A DNA stretch of 5,400 nucleotides from Thermotogaceae bacterium (GTDB lineage Bacteria; Thermotogota; Thermotogae; Thermotogales; Thermotogaceae). Where the stretch lies: the NCBI GenBank assembly GCA_021161105.1, contig JAGHBG010000042.1, forward strand, positions 1-5,400, read 5' to 3'. Shown one piece after another: positions 1 through 5,400 of the stretch (the first letter of the stretch is position 1; the number at the start of each line of letters is the position of its first letter). Made by a program: the position numbers and the translations under genes. The notes beneath the pieces are model-generated. The model ran no database searches, was not told the origin of the DNA, and saw only the letters and a program-made list of their open reading frames with translations.

Positions 1-1863
1 ATCCTTTACTACAGAATAAGCCTTACTTACCAAATCCGGGACAAGAGATTCTCGTAACTCCTGCCCATCTATCCTCCTTAGTAATTTTATACTCTCTCTT
101 ACAACCTCGTATGGCTTATAAACGTTTTTGTCTGCCTCCGATCCCTCGGTCAGGATATAAACATCTACTATTTTCCCTTCTTTCCATCCATGTCTATTTA
201 CTCTCCCAAATCGCTGAATGAGAGCATCTAGGGGAGCAGGTTCCGTTAAAATTGTCCGAAAACTTATATCTAGTGAGACCTCGACAACCTGTGTTGCTAC
301 AACGAAGTCGTAGTTGTTTAAATCTCTTTTTAATCTTCTTTCTAATTCTTCTCTATCCCCATAGGTAAATCGGCTGTGAAGAACCATGACGTTGTAACCA
401 AGGTTCTTAAGTCGTCCGTAAATATCTATTGCCTTGTCTACAGTATTACAAGCAATCAGTGCAGGAGTAAGATGGTTTTCTTTAGATTTCTCTGCAAAAC
501 CCAAGATGTTTTCGTCAATATCTCCTTTAATAATTTTAATGCGATGTCTTGTAAAACTATCAACCTCAGAACGTGGAACAGATAGTTTCTTTGGTTTCAA
601 CAAATCGGTAAAGAGTTCTTCAATAAAATCTGGTAAGGTTGCAGACATGACCAAAACTTTCGTTTGATATTCTTTAAGTGTCTTTAACATTGCAAGAATT
701 ATTCCAAGAACGTTTGGTTCATATACATGTATCTCGTCAAAAATTAGCAAAGCGTTTTTCAGCTCACTTAAGGTCATTTCAAAAAATCCGACACTGAAAA
801 ACGCTTTCATTATCTGGAAAGGTGTCGTTACCTTTAAGGGTGTAAATATTTTTTGATAAAGACTTGAAAGGCGCTTATATTCAAAATTTGAAGCATATAG
901 GTAGTAAGATGACGAGCTATGTAAAACACCAACTAACTCTGGACTTTTAAAATATTCCAGCATTCTCTCATACATTGCATTAATGCTCGCCTTATATGGT
1001 AAAACATAGAAAATTCTATTGGAAACTCCCCCTTTGGTTAAATGACTATTGGCATCCGCCCATAAAAGGGCACTTTCAGTTTTACCATATCCAGTTGGTG
1101 CATTGAGAAGAAGATTTCCTTTAATTTGATTTGCTTGTCTCTGCAAAGGTCTCCATTTTTCCTTTGGGATTCTAAATGAAATAATCTCAGGTATAAATGG
1201 AAGAATTCTTACTGAGTTCTCACCTGCAGATGACAGATGATCACATGCATTTAGTAACCCCTTGAGAAAAATTAACTCTTCTTTGTGTTTTTCCCAATTT
1301 CGATCATACCAATTTAGCAGGTTATCAAAGTCGAATTCTTTAATTCTTGACTTCCAGTCACCAGAGAGTTTAAACTTACCAATAGATTTGCCGAATACGT
1401 AAATCTCCCAATACGGGATTTTAGGCATAAAGACTTCTTCAATATAGGCAGAGTTTTTAAGAAGTTCATTTATCCTATCAAGGTAACTCATCCATACAAA
1501 TTCTTCAGCTTTAGTTGGTACTGGAAGGTTGGGATCATCCAAATATTTGTGGTGGGTCATAATTACAAGGGCTATCAAATTTCTTTCATCATCAGGATAT
1601 TCTAAAAACTGCGAAAACGCTGTCGAAAGGATCTCATGTCTATACCCCCAGATTTCTCCTTTTGCTCCTGCTCTCTGGAAGCCCATTGAACACTTGCCAA
1701 GATCGTGCAAAAGAATAGAATAAAAAAGAAGTTCCCAGAAATTTTTGCGTATTTCAGAAATCCACGGAAATGTAGTTTTTATACTCTTCATCACATTAAG
1801 GGCATCGTTGATGTGACATTCGAGAAAATCGTTGGGGTTAAACTTTGCCATGCAGATCTTCAT
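1..1863 (-). CDS. cas3: Cas3 nuclease-helicase, HD domain fused to DExH helicase; C-terminus cut off by the window edge (621 codons visible)
   Basis: Cas3 is recruited to Cascade-bound DNA, where it unwinds and degrades the displaced strand. The frame is open from 1863 to the left edge. N-terminal HD nuclease: H17, H53-D54 (LLHDLGK), H76 (YRHEILS), H104-H105 (THH) and D208 (ACDHLSS) give a full metal-binding set. Superfamily 2 helicase: Walker A APTGYGKTE (255-263, K261), VTTPFQ (345-350), motif II DEIH (376-379), motif III SAT (407-409), a motif IV-like ACNTVDKAI, motif V TQVVEVSLDIS (524-534), and motif VI QRFGRVNR (550-557). The family is usually 700-800 aa, so roughly 100-200 residues are missing here. 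Start: ATG 1863 (MKICMAKF) has GGAG 9 nt upstream and resembles the family's N-terminal xxLAKS pattern; an in-frame ATG at 1851 is the alternative. It overlaps cas5 by 26 nt (14 with the alternative). All visible motifs look active. Confidence 0.96.
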   Translation of the reverse strand, partial: MKICMAKFNPNDFLECHINDALNVMKSIKTTFPWISEIRKNFWELLFYSILLHDLGKCSMGFQRAGAKGEIWGYRHEILSTAFSQFLEYPDDERNLIALVIMTHHKYLDDPNLPVPTKAEEFVWMSYLDRINELLKNSAYIEEVFMPKIPYWEIYVFGKSIGKFKLSGDWKSRIKEFDFDNLLNWYDRNWEKHKEELIFLKGLLNACDHLSSAGENSVRILPFIPEIISFRIPKEKWRPLQRQANQIKGNLLLNAPTGYGKTESALLWADANSHLTKGGVSNRIFYVLPYKASINAMYERMLEYFKSPELVGVLHSSSSYYLYASNFEYKRLSSLYQKIFTPLKVTTPFQIMKAFFSVGFFEMTLSELKNALLIFDEIHVYEPNVLGIILAMLKTLKEYQTKVLVMSATLPDFIEELFTDLLKPKKLSVPRSEVDSFTRHRIKIIKGDIDENILGFAEKSKENHLTPALIACNTVDKAIDIYGRLKNLGYNVMVLHSRFTYGDREELERRLKRDLNNYDFVVATQVVEVSLDISFRTILTEPAPLDALIQRFGRVNRHGWKEGKIVDVYILTEGSEADKNVYKPYEVVRESIKLLRRIDGQELRESLVPDLVSKAYSVVKD

Positions 1864-2485
1864 AAATCCACACTCCAATGCCTATCTCTGGATCATAAGG
1901 AAGTTTGCCATCGTGTGTTTGTCGCTTTCTCTGGGCTAAATTTCTGGGAAAAGGCAGAATAGTAAATGGTTTTACTATTTTTGCTCTTCTTGGGATCGTC
2001 GAGTAATCAAATTCCACTGGAAGTGCATGAACCAAACCCGGCAAACCCGAATCTATAGGAACGATGGTCCCTCCAACGGGGGCATCTGCTCTTTCTTCAA
2101 GTTTAATCTCATCTATCTTTTCTATGGTGGCTATATCACTTGAACGTCCAAGCAACAATTGGAATTTTGGCTTTCTAAAGTATTTTTCCCATTCGTCAGG
2201 CAGGTAGAGATAAAGAGTATTATCGAACAACACCTCTCGTCTTATTACATCGGTTTCAGTTTTTCCCAAGGCGTAGATTCTTTCGAGATCCACCCCTATA
2301 CCTTCACTCTTGAAAACATATCCAACAAATGGAATTTCGCTGAAAGACATTATTTCTCCTCTTGCTGCCGACAATATGCCCTGAATTGTTGAAAGTGGAG
2401 GAACAGGTAAGGTAGGCTGATAGCCTGACTGAAATGTAGGATATCTAAAGCTCGCGGTCCAGCTTTTTATTTTTACTCGTATCAT
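1838..2485 (-). CDS. cas5: Cas5 subunit of type I-B Cascade (Cas5t, Tneap subtype), 215 aa
   Basis: Cas5 caps the 5' handle of the crRNA and joins Cas8 to the Cas7 filament. The N-terminus is typical: IKSWTASFRYPTFQ (residues 6-19, first strand and loop), then LPVPPLSTIQGILSAARGE (26-44), the Cas5 signature of a proline-rich turn followed by the helix that contacts the crRNA handle. In this subtype repeat cleavage belongs to Cas6, so Cas5 is expected to be non-catalytic, unlike Cas5 of type I-C. Length is normal for Cas5t (about 210-250 aa). The ATG at 2485 lies 3 nt after the cas7 stop with no convincing SD (only GGTTGA nearby), so it probably depends on ribosomes finishing cas7. The 3' end overlaps cas3. 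The first residues match the family, so an internal ATG at Met46 is not the main start. Confidence 0.93.
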   Translation of the reverse strand: MIRVKIKSWTASFRYPTFQSGYQPTLPVPPLSTIQGILSAARGEIMSFSEIPFVGYVFKSEGIGVDLERIYALGKTETDVIRREVLFDNTLYLYLPDEWEKYFRKPKFQLLLGRSSDIATIEKIDEIKLEERADAPVGGTIVPIDSGLPGLVHALPVEFDYSTIPRRAKIVKPFTILPFPRNLAQRKRQTHDGKLPYDPEIGIGVWIYEDLHGKV

Positions 2486-2488
2486 AAA

Positions 2489-3604
2489 TCAACCGTAGTA
2501 AGCTTCTATTCCTTTAGCGAACTTTTCTATTGCATCCCCAACAGTTGTGATCACAACGTCGATTCCCTTTTCATTAAGAGAGTTTTTGACTTTCTTTAAC
2601 TCGTCTTCCCACTTTCTCATAAATCCCTTGTCTTTGCCAATGAAAAGTTTTTTCGGATCGAGGAGATATTTGAACTCAAGAATTCTTGAAATCAAAACTT
2701 CAGAGTCAAATTTTATTTCACCTCTGTCCTCATAAACTATCTCGCTTATAAAGGGATTTATACCTCCTTCGAACATTGCTAGAATTATGAACTTTGGTGT
2801 CACGTCGGTAAGGTATTGGGTTTGTTTTGCACCACCGAAAATATAGCGAAGTGCTTTGATTGTCTCACTTGCTCTTTTCTTTCTGATATCTTTCGGCATT
2901 ATCCACTCCTTTCCGATGATTTTTACTCCAATTTCTTTAGCTGGTTGGAGGTAATCCTCCTCATAATTTATCTCTTTGAGAGCTCTATCGATCGCCTTTT
3001 TAACTTTATCTTTCTTAGAAACATTTTGAGTGAGTGTTTCTATCGATTCAGGAGTAACTAGGTTTAGATAACCAGATTTGTACTCGATAGTAAATCTACC
3101 AAGACTATCTAGGTCTAATGAGAAAGCGCCTTTCAAGACAGTTGAATAAAACTCGTTATTGTATGGAACAGGATCACCTTCCTGTCTCGAAGCGAATCCC
3201 TTATCTTCTGTCAATGAATTTCTGGTAGGGAAAATTGAAACCAAAGGTGTGGTTTTAAGTGGAGAAACTCTTGTTAAAGCAAATCCTCCTTCGTCACCCT
3301 TTTGGGTTTTTGGTGCCCACATGTAACCAAAAACATCATCATCATCGTACTTGATTGGGTTAGCTCCTGTAAAGACTTGTTTTTCTGTTCTGAAGAGGGG
3401 GGACATATTCCAGCTAAAGTGTTCCTCTAAGGTTTTTCTCCACCAATAACGCCAAGCTTGCGAAGAAACATACGTGTACATATCCCTGCCTCTTCGAAGT
3501 TTCTTTACTTCCACTCTATTCTCCTCTGCAACACCAGTTTGTCCCAGCATATTTAAAGCTGAATGAGGGGCGTCTATCAGCACCATACCTACAGCATATC
3601 TCAT
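2489..3604 (-). CDS. cas7 (cst2): Cas7 backbone subunit of type I-B Cascade, Cst2/DevR family, 371 aa
   Basis: This RAMP-fold protein polymerises along the crRNA spacer, about six copies per complex, to form the Cascade backbone. The N-terminus is characteristic of the Cst2/DevR branch: YAVGMVLIDAPHSALNMLG (residues 3-21, first strand of the RRM-like fold), then a basic stretch KKLRRGRDMYTYVSSQAWR (34-52) that fits the conserved SxxAxR RNA-facing helix. A DDDDVFGYM segment near residue 90 and a mid-protein FAL/SPLKTTPL block also fit the family. Length is usual for Cst2 (about 300-370 aa). The ATG at 3604 has an excellent SD, AGGAGGTGA, ending 4 nt upstream. It follows cas8 after 31 nt and precedes cas5 by 3 nt. 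The separate strong ribosome site suits the need for more Cas7 than the single-copy subunits. No defects are seen. Confidence 0.95.
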   Translation of the reverse strand: MRYAVGMVLIDAPHSALNMLGQTGVAEENRVEVKKLRRGRDMYTYVSSQAWRYWWRKTLEEHFSWNMSPLFRTEKQVFTGANPIKYDDDDVFGYMWAPKTQKGDEGGFALTRVSPLKTTPLVSIFPTRNSLTEDKGFASRQEGDPVPYNNEFYSTVLKGAFSLDLDSLGRFTIEYKSGYLNLVTPESIETLTQNVSKKDKVKKAIDRALKEINYEEDYLQPAKEIGVKIIGKEWIMPKDIRKKRASETIKALRYIFGGAKQTQYLTDVTPKFIILAMFEGGINPFISEIVYEDRGEIKFDSEVLISRILEFKYLLDPKKLFIGKDKGFMRKWEDELKKVKNSLNEKGIDVVITTVGDAIEKFAKGIEAYYG

Positions 3605-3608
3605 TTTC

Positions 3609-3617
3609 TCACCTCCT
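3609..3617 (-). promoter_or_regulatory. Strong Shine-Dalgarno sequence for cas7
   Basis: AGGAGGTGA on the minus strand is a 9-base match to the anti-SD, with 7 nt between GGAGG and the ATG at 3604. It lies in the only true intergenic gap of the window (3605-3635). That gap holds nothing else recognisable: no hairpin followed by a T-run and no promoter-like boxes, so readthrough from cas8 is expected. Confidence 0.85.
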
Positions 3618-3635
3618 AAACACTATTTATCCATC

Positions 3636-3998
3636 TCATTCTATACTCTCCTCAATTTCTTCTTCCTCCTTTTCAATTTCTATCAGTTTATCATGGAGTT
3701 TCTCGTATATTCTGAACAGTAAAAGATTTTTGACAATTCTCCAAGATATATTCAAATCTTCTCCGTACGCTGTAAGAATTCTTGCGAACTCATCAAAACT
3801 CATCAAAGGGGTTTTAAGTGGCAATTCCTGTCTATCTTTTTCAAGTCTGATGAAAAATTCCGCAAATTGATTTATATTTTTTTCGGCAGTTTCTATCTCT
3901 CTAACTCTTCTCCTCATCTTGTTGGTAGGCAGTCTCTCCAAGGTTTCAACTATTCTGTCCCCAATATCCCTTATAAATTCTAGGCTTTCTTTTTCCAA
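3636..3998 (-). CDS. cas11: Putative Cas11 small subunit translated from an internal TTG start within cas8, 120 aa
   Basis: A TTG codon at 3998-3996 (Leu427 of Cas8) lies 8 nt after the GGAGG of a 10-base perfect SD match and is in the cas8 frame. Starting there gives 120 residues identical to the Cas8 C-terminus, from EKESLEFIRDIG to the shared TGA at 3636. The segment is dense in amphipathic helix (for example DRIVETLERL, EKNINQFAEFFIRLEKD, SWRIVKNLLLFRIYEKLHDKL), as expected for the helical-bundle small subunit. In type I systems Cas11 lines the belly of Cascade and helps hold the R-loop and the non-target strand. Independent translation of the small subunit from the large-subunit gene is known in other type I systems, including I-B, I-C and I-D. 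The SD, spacing, frame, length and helicity are seen; actual translation and the Cas11 role are inferred. Confidence 0.72.
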   Translation of the reverse strand: MEKESLEFIRDIGDRIVETLERLPTNKMRRRVREIETAEKNINQFAEFFIRLEKDRQELPLKTPLMSFDEFARILTAYGEDLNISWRIVKNLLLFRIYEKLHDKLIEIEKEEEEIEESIE

Positions 3999-5276
3999 AC
4001 CTAACACCTCCTTACAATAAAATGCTAAGAGATTCCATTTTGCATTTACCTTTCTCTCCTTTGGGTTGTAAAAGTATGGGAGAATACTCTCGTTATTTAA
4101 AAGTCTTGAATATATCATGTTCCGTCTTTTTTCTCGCTCCAATTTTTCAAAATTAACTACATCTGGCGATTCCTTCCATCCCATCGAAACTATGCATTTC
4201 CACCCCATTTGATCTACACGATTTGCATAAGCTACAAATCTCAACACTTGGGTTGGAATATGAATTACATCTAGGACTTGATTCTGGTTGTTACATATAA
4301 AGTAGTAAAGAGTTACGGAAGAATTTTCCCAAAATTCATCTCTTTCAATTTTTCTTGTTATTTCTCCTACAAGATGGAAAAGAAAGTTTTCTGGTCTCTT
4401 GAATCCTTTTGCCTGAGAAGCAAGTCTGTTTTTCCTTACATCTGCAAGAGCTTCTTTGGAAAGCTCGAGCATAAGTTCATAAGGGTAAGCATGTATTACT
4501 AGCACCCTTGGAAGTCTATAAGATACCAGTGGCATGAATTGTGTTAGAAAAATGCAATGGGCACAAATGTCGGCTCCATGAGGATTTGCCGAATGGAAAT
4601 AGTTTAGAACATCTCCACTACCCAACAGGGGAACTATCGCACGATATACTTCCTTTTTGGCATAAGCTCGCCTTTTCCCGCATATTATGCAGGAAGGTTT
4701 ATCTAAAGAGTTGCTTTTAGATGCGTCTCTAAAAAGATTCAGTAAGTTGTTTTTGATTTTTCTCTGAATAGCTTCCGTAACAAATGATTGAGAAAGAACC
4801 ATTTTTACAACTTTTTCGGCAAATTTCTCAATGTTTGTGGTCTGAACATTTGAGAGGTTTTCTGAAACAGATTTTAGGAATTTGAGGATTTCATCAGCTA
4901 AAAGAGAATCAAAGTTTTTGGATATTCTTTTGGTTAGATCTTTCTTGGTGCTCTCACTGAATCTTAGACTTTTTTCTTGTTTTATTGCATTTTTGATTGC
5001 TGCGCTTATTGGTCCAACTGTTCCGGGATTTGCAAGAATTATTCCATTGTTTGGCATCATCATTCCGTGGAGAAAACTGGAACTCCACTTTTTTGTTGCA
5101 TAAAGTTTTGATGCAAAGTCTATCGCCCTTTCTATGTCTTTTTCATTAAGTTCTTCCGGTTTGTTCTTTCCAGCAATCAGCAAGATTGCTGCTAAACCTG
5201 CATCCACAAAAGGATGACCTGTCCAATAGAAAGTCACTGTATCCATGTCTTGTATTTTTGTTTCCACCTTTCTCAC
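3636..5276 (-). CDS. cas8 (cst1): Cas8 large subunit of type I-B Cascade, Cst1 (Cas8a1, Tneap) family, 546 aa
   Basis: This is the large subunit of the crRNA-guided surveillance complex. In the family it recognises the PAM and helps recruit Cas3. Family signs seen: an N-terminal YWTGHPFVDAGLAAI stretch (about residues 17-31), and a putative zinc-binding pair CIIC (C196, C199) and CAHC (C238, C241) about 40 residues apart, typical of Cst1. The C-terminal 120 residues are strongly helical and end in an acidic run (KEEEEIEESIE). The chosen start is GTG at 5276: its GTGA overlaps the cas6 stop, and GGAGG motifs lie 4 and 11 nt upstream. A later start at the in-frame ATG of Met11 would keep the conserved block but lacks a good SD. 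The gene also contains an internal SD and start at 3998 that probably yields a second protein, Cas11. No frame breaks are seen. Assignment to Cst1 rests on motifs and gene order; sequence similarity within Cas8 is low in general. Confidence 0.92.
   Translation of the reverse strand: MRKVETKIQDMDTVTFYWTGHPFVDAGLAAILLIAGKNKPEELNEKDIERAIDFASKLYATKKWSSSFLHGMMMPNNGIILANPGTVGPISAAIKNAIKQEKSLRFSESTKKDLTKRISKNFDSLLADEILKFLKSVSENLSNVQTTNIEKFAEKVVKMVLSQSFVTEAIQRKIKNNLLNLFRDASKSNSLDKPSCIICGKRRAYAKKEVYRAIVPLLGSGDVLNYFHSANPHGADICAHCIFLTQFMPLVSYRLPRVLVIHAYPYELMLELSKEALADVRKNRLASQAKGFKRPENFLFHLVGEITRKIERDEFWENSSVTLYYFICNNQNQVLDVIHIPTQVLRFVAYANRVDQMGWKCIVSMGWKESPDVVNFEKLEREKRRNMIYSRLLNNESILPYFYNPKERKVNAKWNLLAFYCKEVLGLEKESLEFIRDIGDRIVETLERLPTNKMRRRVREIETAEKNINQFAEFFIRLEKDRQELPLKTPLMSFDEFARILTAYGEDLNISWRIVKNLLLFRIYEKLHDKLIEIEKEEEEIEESIE
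4005..4014 (-). promoter_or_regulatory. Strong internal Shine-Dalgarno sequence inside cas8, serving the putative cas11 start
   Basis: On the minus strand this reads TAAGGAGGTG, an uninterrupted 10-base complement of the usual 16S rRNA 3' end. It sits in codons for Cys-Lys-Glu-Val of Cas8. Six nt separate its end from the in-frame TTG at 3998 (8 nt from GGAGG), a normal initiation distance. It is the longest anti-SD match I found in the window, longer than the SD of any full-length gene here. Confidence 0.8.
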
Positions 5277-5400
5277 CCTTCCTCCGCCCTCCTGCTTCTT
5301 CCATTTACAACTTTCACCATCCCAAAGCCCATGGAATTTCTCTCACCAAATCCTGCCTGATAGCCAATGGTTAGAAGTTCTTTGCTACCGCTTGCTTCAA
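5273..5400 (-). CDS. cas6: Cas6 CRISPR RNA endoribonuclease, C-terminal 41 residues only (5' part lies beyond the window)
   Basis: Only the last 41 codons are visible; the reading frame enters at the right edge and stops at TGA 5275-5273. The piece contains GYQAGFGERNSMGFGMV, the glycine-rich loop that closes Cas6-family RAMP proteins (pattern GxGxxxxxGFGMV). In the family this loop lies against the bound repeat RNA. Cas6 cuts the pre-crRNA inside each repeat to give crRNAs with an 8-nt 5' handle. The catalytic residues are normally N-terminal and cannot be checked here. About ten polar residues (VNGRSRRAEEG) follow the loop; their codons also carry the two GGAGG motifs that serve the next gene. 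The stop codon overlaps the cas8 GTG start by 4 nt. The identification rests on this motif plus first place upstream of cas8-cas7-cas5-cas3, the usual order for this subtype. Confidence 0.9.
   Translation of the reverse strand, partial: EASGSKELLTIGYQAGFGERNSMGFGMVKVVNGRSRRAEEG
5277..5293 (-). promoter_or_regulatory. Double Shine-Dalgarno region for cas8 inside the 3' end of cas6
   Basis: The minus strand reads CAGGAGGGCGGAGGAAGG style purines: one GGAGG at 5292-5288 (11 nt from the GTG) and a second at 5285-5281 (4 nt from the GTG). Together with the GTGA stop/start overlap at 5276-5273, this supports the GTG start of cas8 and translational coupling to cas6. Confidence 0.65.

Noticed and set aside
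27..85. A strong SD-like AAGGAGGATAG followed by an ATG at 68 on the minus strand, inside cas3.
   Set aside because: The ATG is out of frame with cas3 and opens only 13 codons before TAA. The purines encode Arg-Arg-Ile-Asp in an intact cas3 frame, so the match is most likely chance.
376..667. Overlapping plus-strand open frames opposite cas3.
   Set aside because: They lie antisense to conserved helicase motifs, overlap each other, and resemble no known protein; the same holds for other plus-strand frames in the window.
2348..2365. An in-frame ATG (Met46) in cas5 preceded by AGAGGAGAAATA, resembling an internal start.
   Set aside because: The purine run encodes the conserved Ala-Arg-Gly-Glu of the Cas5 signature, and a protein from Met46 would lack the first strand and handle-binding segment. 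No known role for such a form.
2761..2780. AAGGAGGT on the minus strand inside cas7 resembling another internal SD.
   Set aside because: It encodes Glu-Gly-Gly and no ATG, GTG or TTG follows at a workable distance.
2947..2960. Perfect inverted repeat GGAGG-TAAT-CCTCC inside cas7.
   Set aside because: Short (5-bp arms), within well-conserved coding sequence (Glu-Glu-Asp-Tyr-Leu), with no T-run; not a terminator or a convincing operator.
3283..3300. AAGGAGGA on the minus strand inside cas7, also SD-like.
   Set aside because: The nearest TTG is only about 2 nt after GGAGG and out of frame; no usable start follows.
3336..3349. Short tandem ATC triplets on the plus strand.
   Set aside because: They encode a run of four aspartates in Cas7 and are too short to count as a repeat feature; no CRISPR-like direct repeats with spacers were seen.

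Overview
The window is one minus-strand operon encoding the interference arm of a type I-B CRISPR-Cas system of the Cst/Tneap variant, the subtype named after Thermotoga neapolitana and also found in Pyrococcus (where older papers call it I-G). The DNA is AT-rich, uses AGA/AGG and ATA codons freely, and encodes Lys/Glu-rich proteins. This suggests a thermophilic bacterium or euryarchaeon, but the sequence does not settle which. Strong Shine-Dalgarno (SD) sequences show that translation depends on the 16S rRNA tail.

In transcription order, from the right edge to the left, the genes are: the 3' end of cas6 (crRNA endonuclease, 5400-5273); cas8/cst1 (large subunit, 5276-3636); cas7/cst2 (crRNA backbone, 3604-2489); cas5t (5'-handle cap, 2485-1838); and cas3 (HD nuclease plus DExH helicase, from 1863 off the left edge). 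Every junction is tight: a 4-nt GTGA overlap (cas6/cas8), a 31-nt gap carrying a strong SD (cas8/cas7), a 3-nt gap with no real SD (cas7/cas5), and a 14- or 26-nt overlap (cas5/cas3). No gene is visibly broken and all expected catalytic motifs in the visible parts are present.

The most interesting feature is hidden inside cas8. At 4014-4005 there is a 10-base perfect match to the anti-SD (TAAGGAGGTG), followed at normal spacing by an in-frame TTG codon at 3998. Starting there gives a separate 120-residue, strongly helical protein made of the C-terminal part of Cas8. Its size and position fit the small subunit Cas11, which other type I systems make by internal translation of the large-subunit gene. 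No separate small-subunit gene is present among the genes seen.

Together the genes would work as follows. Cas6 cuts the CRISPR transcript. Cas5, Cas7, Cas8 and (inferred) Cas11 assemble on the crRNA as Cascade, and Cas8 is expected to read the PAM. Cas3 is then recruited to unwind and degrade the target. No CRISPR array, adaptation genes (cas1, cas2, cas4), promoter, terminator, tRNA, rRNA or mobile element is visible. There is no gene-free stretch longer than 31 bases.
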